A model generated the notes under the pieces. The model searched no databases. It was not told where the DNA came from and worked only from the letters and a program-made list of their open reading frames with translations. Shown here piece after piece: positions 34,732 to 45,957 of a stretch of 64,000 nucleotides of DNA; position 1 is the stretch's first letter; the number at the start of each line of letters is the position of its first letter. Position numbers and translations under genes: made by a program. The stretch is taken from positions 5,704,001 through 5,768,000 of the forward strand of contig JAWHQI010000068.1 of assembly GCA_033032865.1 (NCBI GenBank). The letters are read 5' to 3'. This DNA is from Dactylorhiza incarnata. Taxonomy: Eukaryota > Streptophyta > Magnoliopsida > Asparagales > Orchidaceae.

Positions 34732-36911
34732 TGTAACACCCTGCCAGTACGAAGAGTATAACAGCAGGTCCGGCCGGGACACCACGCCATACAAACCACA
34801 CTAGCTAGGAGTTAAAAGGTGATAACCAGAAAAGTAACAACTAAACGAGAGTACAAAACGTAAGCGGAAGCATTAATTATACCATTTCAATTAGAACTGT
34901 CCACTATCATAGGAATGAAACCAAAATATAGAGTTACGGCCTTAAGGCCTTACATTTACCAAATGTGATAAAAACTCCAAACATACATCGGCACGCAGGC
35001 CGACAATACAAGGAAAACAGAAAAGAGGCTGGCCTTCGAGGGCCAACTCAGCATAAGGGCCACCGCCCGCTATTTTTCGCTAGGCTCACCTGCACCTGCA
35101 TAAGAACATTCCACCAAGCGGTGGCAAACAAGGTAACGGTCAGCAAAGCTGACCAAATTATAATGACCCCACCCCTTTCCCGGGGTGGCGGAGCTTCTAC
35201 CCTGCAAGCAAGCCATACTAGCACAAGTACTAATATAAATGAAGTGCAACTACACAAGGTGAGGTTTCAAGCACAATCAATCTTCTAGGTTGAGCATCAA
35301 AAGAAAGGAACCTAGGTATGCACATGATGTTGGTTGAGTTCACCCGAAGGTTCCCACAACCGCCTAAACAACCGCATGAGGCTAACAACATCAATTCATC
35401 ACGAACATGGGTACACACAACCGCACGCTCCATGCTCTCAAGGCATGCACCAAAGGTACTTCTTCCCGAGCACCAAAACCATCATGAGTCCGGAAACTCT
35501 AGATAGAAAAGAGCTTTTGGTCGGTCTAGGCAAGACGCCCTTCCCAACCTCTCCCAAGGTTGTTCGGGTTTACAAGAGATAAATCCCTCTACCGCCACGC
35601 CTGGAAACGGGTTCAGTTCAGCCAATTCCCGTGCTCTTGTCATCGATTGAACACACGATGCGGGTATGACATCACCTCGGCCCGTAAGGGTTTAGCACTC
35701 GCTAGTGCTACACAAAACATAAGTTACAACACCCAAGCCTTAAAAGTTTACTTTGTAACGACTCAAGACCCGACTCCGCCTATCGGCCGGAGGGCATGAG
35801 GGATCGTTAGGGCTTTATACGTAACTAGAAAGGAGGTACAAGACCACTCCTCAACAATTCTAGTGGTGAAGGTTTGCATTCAACCACTCGCACGGCATGG
35901 GGCTTCCGTTAGGATCTTCACAAGATGCCTACGCTTAAATCCCGCAATACTATCGCATATATCACAGAGTCATTCTCCGGCACGCATTCTAGGCTTAACC
36001 TAAATGCAACGTCGCAAATCAAGCATCACCGATTCGGGCTCACGGCCACGAATAGGCTTCACACATAATGCCTAAATCCGCACGACTACCGGATTTTCTA
36101 CCTGCAATATGCCGGGGACGGACACAATCGACCCGGAGTTCCGAAGAACTTGAGGAAATCCTACACTTCACCCATTTGGTGAAAGGGATTCCTCATGCAA
36201 GCATAGAGAAATTAAGGAGAGGACAAAAGACAAGTCCAAACAACGGGAGAAGAAATCGTTACGCTAGGAGCGTTCTTTTTCGCCATAGATCCGAGATTCT
36301 ACATGGAGAGAAACGACCGCACCGGGCTGCACTCTCCAAATCTGGAAACGGCTCGCGAATCGGAGCTCCGGAGCTCCGTCAATGGCGGAATCTCCCTTCT
36401 TCTTCCTTGGCTCCTCCTTCTTTCTCTAGGGTTTGGAGAGAGAATGGCTTAGAGAATATGAGGTTTAACCCCCTCTCATCAGCCCTAATAGTCTCCCGCA
36501 ACTAAACCTAGCCGTTGGATCAATTTCCAAAAGATTTGGACGGTCCGATCTTCTTCTCCGCTCAAAATCGCGGAACAGAATAAACAGGGCGCACGATCGC
36601 TGGCGCACGATCACTGGTCGTGCGCGAAGAGGGAAAAGGTCGTGTGCACTGTCCGAGATAGAACTCGATTCTCTTCTGAATTAACGCACGATCACTGGTC
36701 GTGCGCGAAGAGGACAATGGTAGTGCGCATAAGCCGAGACAGAACTCCGATTCTTTGCAGGTTACGCACGATCATTGGCGCACGATCACTGGTCGTGCGC
36801 GAAGAGGACAATGGTCGTGCGCATTGACCTGAACTGGAATCTTGAGCCTATCCCGAGTGCCACACTACCATTCCGCCTACCTCGCTGAACCACGATCTTT
36901 GGGGTGTTACA
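34732..36911 (-). repeat. 5' LTR of Tekay-like element
   Basis: 2180 bp, TGTAACACCC to GGGTGTTACA. It differs from the other LTR by scattered substitutions and by loss of about 14 bases within the palindrome cluster. Confidence 0.93.
36592..36832. repeat. Palindrome cluster in Tekay 5' LTR
   Basis: Same motif family as 29945-30205. The middle block has lost one half site, and one copy of GGTCGTGCGC is mutated to GGTAGTGCGC. Confidence 0.85.
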
Positions 36912-37045
36912 CATCAAGTACAAGATTTTGACTTCCTAAAATTCTGGAAAAATTACAGTAGCTTCATATAAACATAAAAACACTATTTCCAGAAGATCAT
37001 ATTTTTCCAAATATTTTAAACCCACAATTTCTATTTATCTTTAAA
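36912..37045. other. Flank between LTR and satellite array
   Basis: AT-rich, no ORF. It shares short words with the array units and may be a diverged edge of it. Confidence 0.4.
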
Positions 37046-39072
37046 AGGGTGCAAATAGGGATTTACACAACAACTACCATTAATATATCTCTATAAATTC
37101 TAAGAAAATTATCCTAGTATAATAATAATCTAGAAACACCAAATCCAAAGTTTCATAATTTACCAGAGAGTATTTATCAATAATTGCTATTTATTACAAA
37201 TGGTGTGCCAATAAGGGTTTACACTACAAGTACCATTAATATGTCTCTATAAATTCTGAGAAAATTATCCTAGTACAATAATCATCTAGAAACACCAAAT
37301 CCAAGGATTCATAATTTACCAGAGAGTATTTATCCATAATTGCTATTTATTACAAATGGTGTGCCAATAAGGGTTTACACTACAACTACCATTAATATGT
37401 CTCTATAAATTCTGAGAAAATTATCCTAGTACAATAATCATCTAGAAACACCAAATCCAACGTTTCATAATTTACCAGAGAGTATTTATCCATAATTGCT
37501 ATTTATTACAAATGGTGTGCCAATAAGGGTTTACACTACAACTGCCATTAATATTTCTCTATAAATTTTTAGAAATTTATCCTAGTACAATAATCATCGA
37601 GAAACACCAAATCCAAAGTTTCATAATTTACCAGAGAGTATTTATCCATAATTGCTATTTATTACAAATGGTGTGCCAATAATGGTTTATACTACAACTA
37701 CCATTAATATGTCTCTATAAATTCTGAGAAAATTATCCAAGTACAATAATCATCTAGAAACATCAAATCCCAAATTTCATAATTTACCAGAGAGTATTTA
37801 TCCATAATTGCTATTTATTACAAATGGTGTGCCAATAAGGGTTTACACTACAACTACCATTAATATGTCTCTATAAATTCTGAGAAAATTATCCTAGTAC
37901 AATATTCATCTAGAAACGCCAAATCCAAAGTTTCATAATTTACCAGAGAGTATTTATCCATAATTGCTATTTATTACAAATGGTGTGCCAATAAGGGTTA
38001 CACTACAAGTACCATTAATATGTCTATATAAATTCTGAGGAAATTATCCTAGTACAATAATCATCTAGAAACACCAAATCCAAGGTTTCATAATTTACCA
38101 GAGAGTATTTATCCATAATTGCTATTTATTACAAATGGTGTGCCAATAAGGGTTTACACTACAACTACCATTAATATTTCTCTATAAATTCTGAGAAAAG
38201 TATCCTAGTACAATAATCATCTAGAAACACCAAATCCAACGTTTCATAATTTACCAGAGAGTATTTATCCATAATTGCTATTTATTACAAATGGTGTGCC
38301 AATAAGGGTTTACACTACAACTACCATTAATATTTCTCTATAAATTCTGAGAAATTTATCCTAGTACAATAATCATCTAGAAACACCAAATCCAAGGTTT
38401 CATAGTTTACCAGAGAGTATTTATCCATAATTGCTATTTATTACAAATAGTGTGCCAATAAGGGTTTACACTACAACTACCATTAATATGTCTCTATAAA
38501 TTCTGAGAAAATTATCCTAGTACAATAATCATCTAGAAACACCAAATCCAACGTTTCATAATTTACCAGAGAGTATTTATCCATAATTGCTATTTATTAC
38601 AAATGGTGTGCCAATAAGGGTTTACACTACAACTACCATTAATATTTCTCTATAAATTCTGAGAAATTTATCCTAGTACAATAATCATCTAGAAACACTA
38701 AATCCAACGTTTAATAATTTACCAGAGAGTATTTATCCATAATTGCTATTTATTACAAATGGTGTGCCAATAATGGTTTATACTACAACTACCATTAATA
38801 TGTCTCTATAAATTCTGAGAAAATTATCCTAGTACAATAATCATCTAGAAACACCAAATCCAAAATTTGATAATTTACCAGAGAGTATTTATCCATAATT
38901 GCTATTTATTACAAATGGTGTGCCAATAAGGGTTTACACTACAACTACCATTAATATGTCTCTATAAATTCTGAGAAAATTATCCTAGTACAAAAATCAT
39001 CTAGAAACACCAAATCCAAAGTTTCATAATTATCCAGTGATTTTTCCTTTTAAATATCCTATAAGTTAAGAG
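37046..39072. repeat. 156-bp tandem repeat array, 13 copies
   Basis: The word GGTGTGCC recurs at 37202, 37358, 37514, 37670, 37826, 37982, 38137, 38293, 38449 (as AGTGTGCC), 38605, 38761 and 38917. The period is 156 bases with one 155-base step. The first unit starts near 37046 with an older variant, and the last unit decays after about 39035. Units are AT-rich and highly alike, differing mostly by single bases. No ORF. The unit length is close to a nucleosome repeat, as in many plant satellites. Confidence 0.95.
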
Positions 39073-40727
39073 GTGTGACAAACCATATTTATGGAATTTT
39101 ACCAAGTATTATCCATCCAATAATTCTACCAAAAATCTCAGAGGTTCAAATGTAGATTTCACATGATTTCCCAGGGTTTCCACAATTTCCAAATATTTTT
39201 CATCAACAAAATTTCATTTATTTAGAAAGGCAACATATGGTAAATTTTTAACCATGACTTACTAGTACCTAGATAAGGTTATCCCCCAAATTTGGGGTCA
39301 GTTGGAGTTATATCACTCCGACAATATCATTTATTTAATTTTCTAAGTTTTGAACAAAACCATAGAAAAAGTATCTCCAAAAATTCTGATATTTAAACCT
39401 AAGCTACATTTAGGTCACATGCATGCATGTACCAAATTACAGCTTCATAAGTCCTTCCAATAAAAAGATATGCACTCCTAAAGTTCTGGATTTGGTTTTG
39501 ACCAGCCTCACAAAAAGGAGTGCTGTGGGTCCTATAGAGATCCAAATTGTCTGATTTTAGTTTCTAATAAAAGTAGACATCATGTCCTACAATAGTTGTC
39601 TCTGGGAATTTTTCCATTTTCGGCCTCTAAGGCCTTCAATTTCTGCTTACAAAATCTGTGTATAGTGTGACAAAATCATTTAAAATAGGTTTAATTTAAA
39701 TAAAATGGGTTGCGGCTATCTAACCATCCAGATCGGACGGTCCTGCTTCATCTTCCCCGATGAGCCAAAGGCTGTGATTTCCCGCGCCTGGGTGACTTCC
39801 CTCCTCCATTTCCCGGCCATCCACGGCCCACCACCGCCGGCCACCGCCTCGACCACCTTCGTTGAGGTGGTGGCCATCGATGGACGGCGGCACGGCCGCC
39901 TGAGAGCCCGCCTCCGGTGATCCCGAGCAAGGAGAAGAGCTCGGTAAATCTCCCTCGATCTCGCATGGGATCGGGCTCAATTGAGCCCAATATCTCTCCT
40001 AAGGGGTTCTAGAGACTAGCACAGAGGGAGAGGGGGAGAAATCGTACAGATTCCGAGCTTGACGACGGGTATTGTGGTGGTGCGGCATGGCGGCGGCAAG
40101 CTCCGGCGATCCTCTCAGAATTCTCGATTCTCCACGGTTTGCTTCACTCCATGGCACTATCCCGACTGCTCTCACTGTTCTGAAGCTAATGGAGGGGTCA
40201 AATGAGGCTGATAAGGGCTCTAACCATGCCAGCCATTAAGGCATGGTTCGGCCAGCAATGGTTGCTCCTCCTTGTTGCCAAATGGCACCCTTTCAGCACC
40301 AATTCGGCTGGGAATTAATTGGGGAGGTCAGTGGGGGCTTTGGGCAGAGGAGAGGAGGGCCACATGGCCTCCTCTCCCAAAATTTCCTTTGTCTCTTCTC
40401 CAAGGTGAGGAAAAAGACCTCTTTACCCCCTTGCATGTCATTGCATGTTGGGAATGGGGGGGAAAGGCTGGTCATTGGACCTATGGACTTCAGAGTGGGA
40501 TTTGGGTGAGGGCCTTAATTCATTGGAATTTGGATTAATTCCAATTAAGCCCAATTTAGGCAAAGTTGACCATATGTTGACTTTTGGGTTGACTTGGTCA
40601 ATTGGGTGTGTTGACTGGTCCAATGTGTTGACATTGAGTCCAGTGACACCACCCAAGGTTGGTTGAGTCATGGTGAAGACCTAAGTGAGCCAATTTGACC
40701 CATAGGTGTAATTTTGACCAAAATTGG
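39073..40727 (-). repeat. Non-coding, LTR-like remnant
   Basis: No supported gene. Minus-strand reading shows an order like an LTR: from 40727 a block with many GGTCAA and GTCAAC words (40560-40730), then a GC-rich leader-like stretch (39700-40200). At 40727 it cuts into the RNase H of the copia element to its right. There is no primer site, coding region or second LTR to confirm it. Small GC-rich ORFs at 39705-39990 look like leader sequence, not protein. Confidence 0.35.
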
Positions 40728-42014
40728 GGATTGTTTGTTAGGTCTATTGCACTTTTGTTGTCACATTTTAATTCCATATTATTTAGATGTACCCCAAAGT
40801 CTTGTAGTGTTTGACTCATCCAAAGGGCTTGTGCACAACAACTTCATAGTGCAACATATTCAACCTCGGTGGTGGAGAGGGCAACAGAATTCTGTTTCAT
40901 ACTCGACCATGCCACTAGTGAGGGGCCTAAGAAGTGATATGTGTCGCTTGTGCTTTTACGACCCAGCATAATCAGAGTCAAAATATCCATGTAAAATAAA
41001 TTTATCATTATAAGGATACCATAGGGCTAGATTTGATGAGCCGATTAAATATCTAAAAATTCATTTGATCACTTTTAAATGAGACTCTTTAGGATTGGCT
41101 TGGAATCTAGCGCATAAGAAAATGACAAACATAATATCGGGTCTAGACGCACTTAGATATAATAGTGACCCTATCATTCCTCTATATAGTGTTTGGTCAA
41201 TAGAAATTCTGGCTTCATCTTTTCCTAATTTTAGAGAGGCCCTCATAGGTGTGGAGGCTTGTTTTAAATTTTCAAATCCAAATCTTTTTAACATGTCATG
41301 AACATCTTTAGATTGATTTATAAAAATTCCATCATTTCTTTGTTTGATTTGAAAGCCAAGAAAATAGGTAAGTTCTCCTACCAAGCTCATTTCAAATTCT
41401 TTTTGCATTACACTTACAACTTCATTACATAATTGATCATTAGTGGATCCAAAAATAATGTCATCTACATAAATTTGTATTATGATCAGATCATTTTTTA
41501 CTTGTTTGATAAAAAGTGTATTATCGGCACTTCCCATTACATAATCATGTTTTAAAAGAAATGAAGTTAATCTTTCATACCAAGCACAAGGCGCTTGTTT
41601 TAGACCATATAGTGCTTTATCTAGTTTAAACACATGATTAGGATATTTTTCATTTATGAAACCGGGGGGTTGTTCAACATAAACCTCTTCATTAATAATT
41701 CCATTTAAGAAGGCACATTTAACATCCATTTGAAAAAGTTTAAATCATTTGAAGCTTGCAAAGGCAAGAAAAATTCGAATGGATTCTAAGCGAGCTACGG
41801 GTGCAAATGTTTCATCAAAATCTACCGCTTCGATTTGTGAATAACCTTGTGCTACTAAACGAGTTTTGTTCCCAGTAATTCTAGATTCACTATCTAATTT
41901 ATTTTTAAAAATCCATTTTAAGCCTATTACCAGATGATTTGATTGTCTTTCTATAAGATTCCAAACCTTATTACGTTCAAATTGTTCTAATTCTTCATGC
42001 ATCGCTAAATACAA
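40728..42014 (-). pseudogene. Copia reverse transcriptase and partial RNase H
   Basis: RT N-terminus in 41745-42014: [48 protein letters not shown] stop at about 41745 precedes QMDVKCAFLNG. 41061-41729 has [14 protein letters not shown] and the catalytic [10 protein letters not shown] and runs to RPDIMF, then stops. RNase H pieces at 40870-40990 (GRKSTSDTYHFLG, STTEVEYVAL) and 40728-40819 (LKCDNKSAIDLTNNP) follow with stops, after which non-homologous sequence begins at 40727. The final RNase H part and 3' LTR are missing. Confidence 0.85.
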
Positions 42015-42968
42015 AAATTCATCATTTAGCGCAGTGGAAACATTTTTCGGCTCAATTTTGAAAACAAAGCATAAATTAGAGAAGGATTCATGAATGGAAG
42101 AGCGTGTCGTTACCCCTCTTGATGGTTCTCCAATGACAAGTTCTCTTGGATGATATTTTTGTGAATAAGCATGGTTGGAGGTACGAACTCTTCTTGCACA
42201 ACCTCTATTTCTTTATCACCTCCAAGTTGTTCAACATTATCATCCTCCAAGAGTGAAGAGGGTTCCTCTTCTTTTCCTATAATGTTAGAATCTACACAAG
42301 GAACAAAATCATCAAACTTCACATTAATGGACTCTTCAACCTTTTAGACCTTTTATTGTATATCATATATGCTTTACTAGTTGAAGAGTAACCAAGGAAT
42401 ATTCCTTCATCACATTTTCATCAAATTTTGCTAATGCATCTTTGGTGTTTAAGATAATGCATTGACATCCAAAAACATGAAAGTAAGATACATTAGGTTT
42501 CCTTTTGATAACTCATATGGAGTTAATTTTATGATTAGGGGAAGCATGACTCGATTTATAACATGGCAAGACGTATTTACGGCTTCAGCCCAAAAGGATC
42601 TAGGCAACCCATATTCAGATAGCATAGTGCGTGCGAGTTCCTGAAGTGTTCTATTTTTCCTCTCCACCACACCATTTTGTTTAGGGGTGCGTGGAGCGTA
42701 AAATTCATGTTTAATGCCTAGATTATTACAAAAAGAGGTGAAACAATCGTTTTCAAATTCCCCTCCATGATCCGATCTAATGAACTTAATTTTTTAAATC
42801 TAATTCATTTTGAATGTGATTGCAAAGTTTTGTAAATTCAGAAAAAACATTGGATTTGGAGGTAAGGAATAGTGTCCAAGTAAATCTAGAGAAATCATCA
42901 ATTATTACAAATATGTACTTTAGCACCTAGACTATTACTGCTAACTGGCCCAAATAGGTCCATGTGAA
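42015..42968 (-). pseudogene. Copia integrase, fragmented
   Basis: 42449-42670 shows the Glu-containing region MVERKNRTLQELARTML and SFWAEAVNTSCHVINR. Toward 42969 the first catalytic region is broken by stops and frameshifts. 42110-42322 is the acidic linker between integrase and reverse transcriptase (KFDDFVPCV, EEEPSSLLEDD). Confidence 0.7.
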
Positions 42969-43586
42969 TTAATTGTAGAGGTCTAGTGGTGGACATTTCA
43001 TATTTGTTTTTAAAAGATGTTTTAGATAATTTTTCTTTTTGACATGGTGGGCATAACGATGATAGATTTCCATTAAGCTTGGTAAACCTCTAATTATTTT
43101 ATTTTTTGATAATTTTAAGATCAACTTGGTGCTAATGTGACAAAGACGCCTATGCCATAATTCAAGTTCTTCATTTTTTGTAATTAGACATTTTAGTGAT
43201 ACACGTGATAGATCATGAAAAGAGATTAAATAGACATTATGAATTCTTGGTGCAGTGAGTACAATATCATTCATCTTAGGATCTATAATTTTGCACAAAT
43301 TAGTAGAAGACTCAAATAACACATTAAGACCTTTATCGCATAGTTGACTAATAGAAATTAAGTTGTGTTTTAAGCCTTCTACAAATAAGACATTTGTAAG
43401 AGAGAAGGAGTCGTTACCCACTGTACTAGTGCCTAATATTCTTCCTTTTCCATTGCCACCAAACGTTACGGTTCCTCCTTTCTTCTTTGTGAGGCTAAGG
43501 AACTTTGCTTTATCGCCCGTCTTGTGCTTGGAGCAACCTGAGTCCAAGTACCACATGTCTTCCTTGTCCTTAACTTGCCAACACAC
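42969..43586 (-). pseudogene. Copia protease and integrase zinc finger
   Basis: Open frame of 205 codons: MWYLDSGCSKHKTGDKAKF is the copia protease motif with DSG in place of DTG, then FVEGLKHNLISISQLC. Pre-integrase ELWHRRLCHISTKL supplies the His pair of the zinc finger; the Cys pair has become HHVKKK, so the finger is lost. Confidence 0.82.
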
Positions 43587-44396
43587 CTACGAAGAAGATG
43601 TTAGTGAAGATCTGGACACCCATGTGGTTACTCCCATAACATAGGTGGTGACCTTAGGTACCCAGATTTGTTTTACAGTGCGCTTTCCCTTCTTCTTGCA
43701 AGAGTCCGTCGTGTGGACAAAAAGTAAACAATTGGCACACACAACAAAAGGGGTTGAGACCTTTTTCAGAGAGTTTTGTCGACCCTTGCTGGTAGACACA
43801 GAGGTGGAAGGAGTGACAGAAATATTATTATAAAAAGAATTTTTGTTTTTGGAACTAGAGCTAACGCCAGTGTTAGAAGCTAACACTAGGCGGTAGCTAT
43901 CGAAACCATAACCCAACCCAAACTTTGCAGAGCCATAGCACTGGTTGCCCAAAATCATGTCCAGTGATTTTTGGCCAACCCCGAATTTGTTTATTTCCAT
44001 ACTAAGATCATCGATTCGGGCTTTTAAGGCAAAATTTCCGCTTACTAAGTTTCCACACCTCTTTGCAAAAATTTTCTTTTCATTTTCTATTTGAGAAAGA
44101 GAATTTTATAAACTTCTTTCTAAGTCTCCCTTTTGTTTGTGAGAGATTCGATATTTGAGAGAGCCTTAAAAGAATCTTATTTTTTGGTTTTTAAGAGATT
44201 AAGATCTTTTAGACTTTTACTAACAAAATTGCAAGTTTTCATGTTCAATATAGAGGTCATCATGGGTATTAGGAATTACCTCAATGTCGCTTTGGATATT
44301 GCAATCGTCGTCTGTTGATTCATGGCTCTTCCCCATGAGGCATAGATTTGCCTCATCACCATCGCTTCCTTTATGTCGCTTCTCTTTTTGTTCTTT
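43587..44396 (-). pseudogene. Copia gag, C-terminal part
   Basis: 43587-44000 carries a degenerate zinc knuckle CANCLLFVHTTDSC and the gag-pol junction motif QIWVPK. 44000-44396 gives a helical, probably coiled-coil stretch and the acidic motif DGDEANLCLMGKSHESTDDDC, with several stops. It joins the N-terminal half at 52207 across the inserted element. Confidence 0.7.
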
Positions 44397-45710
44397 TGAA
44401 TGTGCACAGTGTGCCTCTGAGAAACCTCTGGGGGGGGGGTGGTGAATAGAGAATTAAAATATTTCTATGCTAATTGTGTAAACAATAAAATAAACTAAGG
44501 AATTATGCTCAACAAAATCTCAGGCATAATAATAATAATGCAAGAAATAAATAGCAGAATAAAAGGAATTGGGACAGCACAGAAAAGCACAACAAAAACA
44601 CCAGAAATGTTATAGAGGTTCCCCAAAATGTGGGTACTCCCCTCTTCTACCACCTGGTAGGGATGCACCAACTATGCCTGAGTCTTTTGGTAAGGAGACT
44701 CTTAGAACCACTGATCTTTTGAAAAGGAGATCATGAACCACAAGATCTTTTGATTAGGAGATCTTGAACCAACCAGATCTTTTGATTAGGAGATCTTGAA
44801 CCACCAGATCTTGTGATAAGGAGATCTTGAACCACTGAATCCTTTGGAAGAGAGATTCTTAAAAATCTTTTACAGGTGAGAATGAGAAGGGGAAAGAAGA
44901 AGGGTGAGGAGGAAGAATTCTGTTCTCAGAATTCTTATGAAGCCCTGTCTCAAAAAACAACTTATATTTTCTTCTACTTGATCTGCTAGTGATAAACTCC
45001 TGGTTTTGATTGTGATGGTTTGTAGGAGCTATGATTGTCAGATCTTTTCACTTCTTTCTGATCAAACTTTAGATGATATATGATTGTGATGATGAGCAAC
45101 TTTTAGTTGTTTTGCAGTAAGAGATGGAGAGCAGTTGTTCTTTCTTCTCTATGTTTTTCTCTGTTAGGGTTCCTTAAGGAGGAGGAAGAAGATCAGCTTC
45201 GAATTCATTGATGCTCTGATTGAACTCTACTAGTTGACGTTGCGTCGATATCTTATCGACGTAACCATCGAGTTGAGGACATGGCTCTAAACTCCATTAT
45301 CTGCATCGAGATGAAGTCGACGTTGCATCGACTTTAGATGGCTTCGACAGATACTTCCTTCTGCGTTGAGTTGAAGTAGAAGCTGCGTCAACTTCTCAAG
45401 GTACTTCGACAGGTCCATGGTCTCTACGTCGACTTGAATTACTTCGACAGAAGGGTTGAACCACTTGGACTTCTAGTCAGAGTAGCATCCACATTAACTC
45501 GATGTTGCGTCAATTTCTATTCGACGCAAATGTTAACTTCGTCCAAATTGTGCTTCTCTTGATATGGTCTTGACACCCTAGGTTGAGTGTGACATCCTAA
45601 GACATCTAATGACCAGATTACCCTCACTATACAATAGGTAGTTCAACCTAAGAGCTAAAATCACTTTTTATATAATTTGTTAAGTTAAATCAAAAGAGTT
45701 TTTCCCAACA
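44397..45710 (-). repeat. 3' LTR of pol-less element, internally deleted
   Basis: 1314 bp. Compared with the partner LTR it lacks 402 bp and a further 22 bp, each at a 5-base direct repeat. U3 (45230-45560) carries TCGACG-type inverted motifs. Confidence 0.9.
44690..44850. repeat. Minisatellite in 3' LTR, about 33-bp unit
   Basis: Four to five degenerate copies of CCAGATCTTTTGATAAGGAG followed by ATCTTGAACCA. The same block is at 50755-50930 in the other LTR. Confidence 0.8.
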
Positions 45711-45720
45711 ATCTCCCCTA
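45711..45720 (-). other. Polypurine tract of pol-less element
   Basis: The minus strand reads TAGGGGAGAT immediately before the 3' LTR. Confidence 0.75.
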
Positions 45721-45957
45721 TATATCTTAACAAAATTTACAGCTTATTCAAAGTGATTTTACACATTCCTTTTATATAAACAAAGATACATTCAAGACAA
45801 CATAGACATAAGAAAATGACAGACTGTAGACAAGATATTCCATTCATTTGTCAGCCAGTTATATTGTTCTTTCCACAACAGTATTTACATAGGGTTTTCA
45901 TTTGTCAGGCAATTATATTGTTCTTTCCACAAGAATAATAATCACAGATACCTGAAC

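Larger units (their letters stand above)
28091..36911 (-). mobile_element. Tekay/Del-like chromovirus with internal deletion
   Basis: Both LTRs start TGTAACA and end TGTTACA (28091-30283 and 34732-36911). Minus-strand order from the right: LTR, degenerate Met-type primer site, gag, a 340-bp unrecognised block, reverse transcriptase, RNase H, integrase, chromodomain, polypurine tract, LTR. Protease and the N-terminal third of reverse transcriptase are missing. The 5 bases outside the two LTRs (TGAAC left, CATCA right) do not match. In the first 300 bases I count six LTR differences by eye. Reverse transcriptase closely resembles that of the element at 57965. Confidence 0.9.

Noticed and set aside
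37046..39072. Regular repeats considered as a CRISPR array
   Set aside because: Units are directly tandem with no unique spacers, and the context is plant retrotransposon DNA.
39705..39990. GC-rich overlapping ORFs that could be a small host exon
   Set aside because: Low-complexity Pro/Gly/Arg composition, both strands open, no domain; looks like a retroelement leader.
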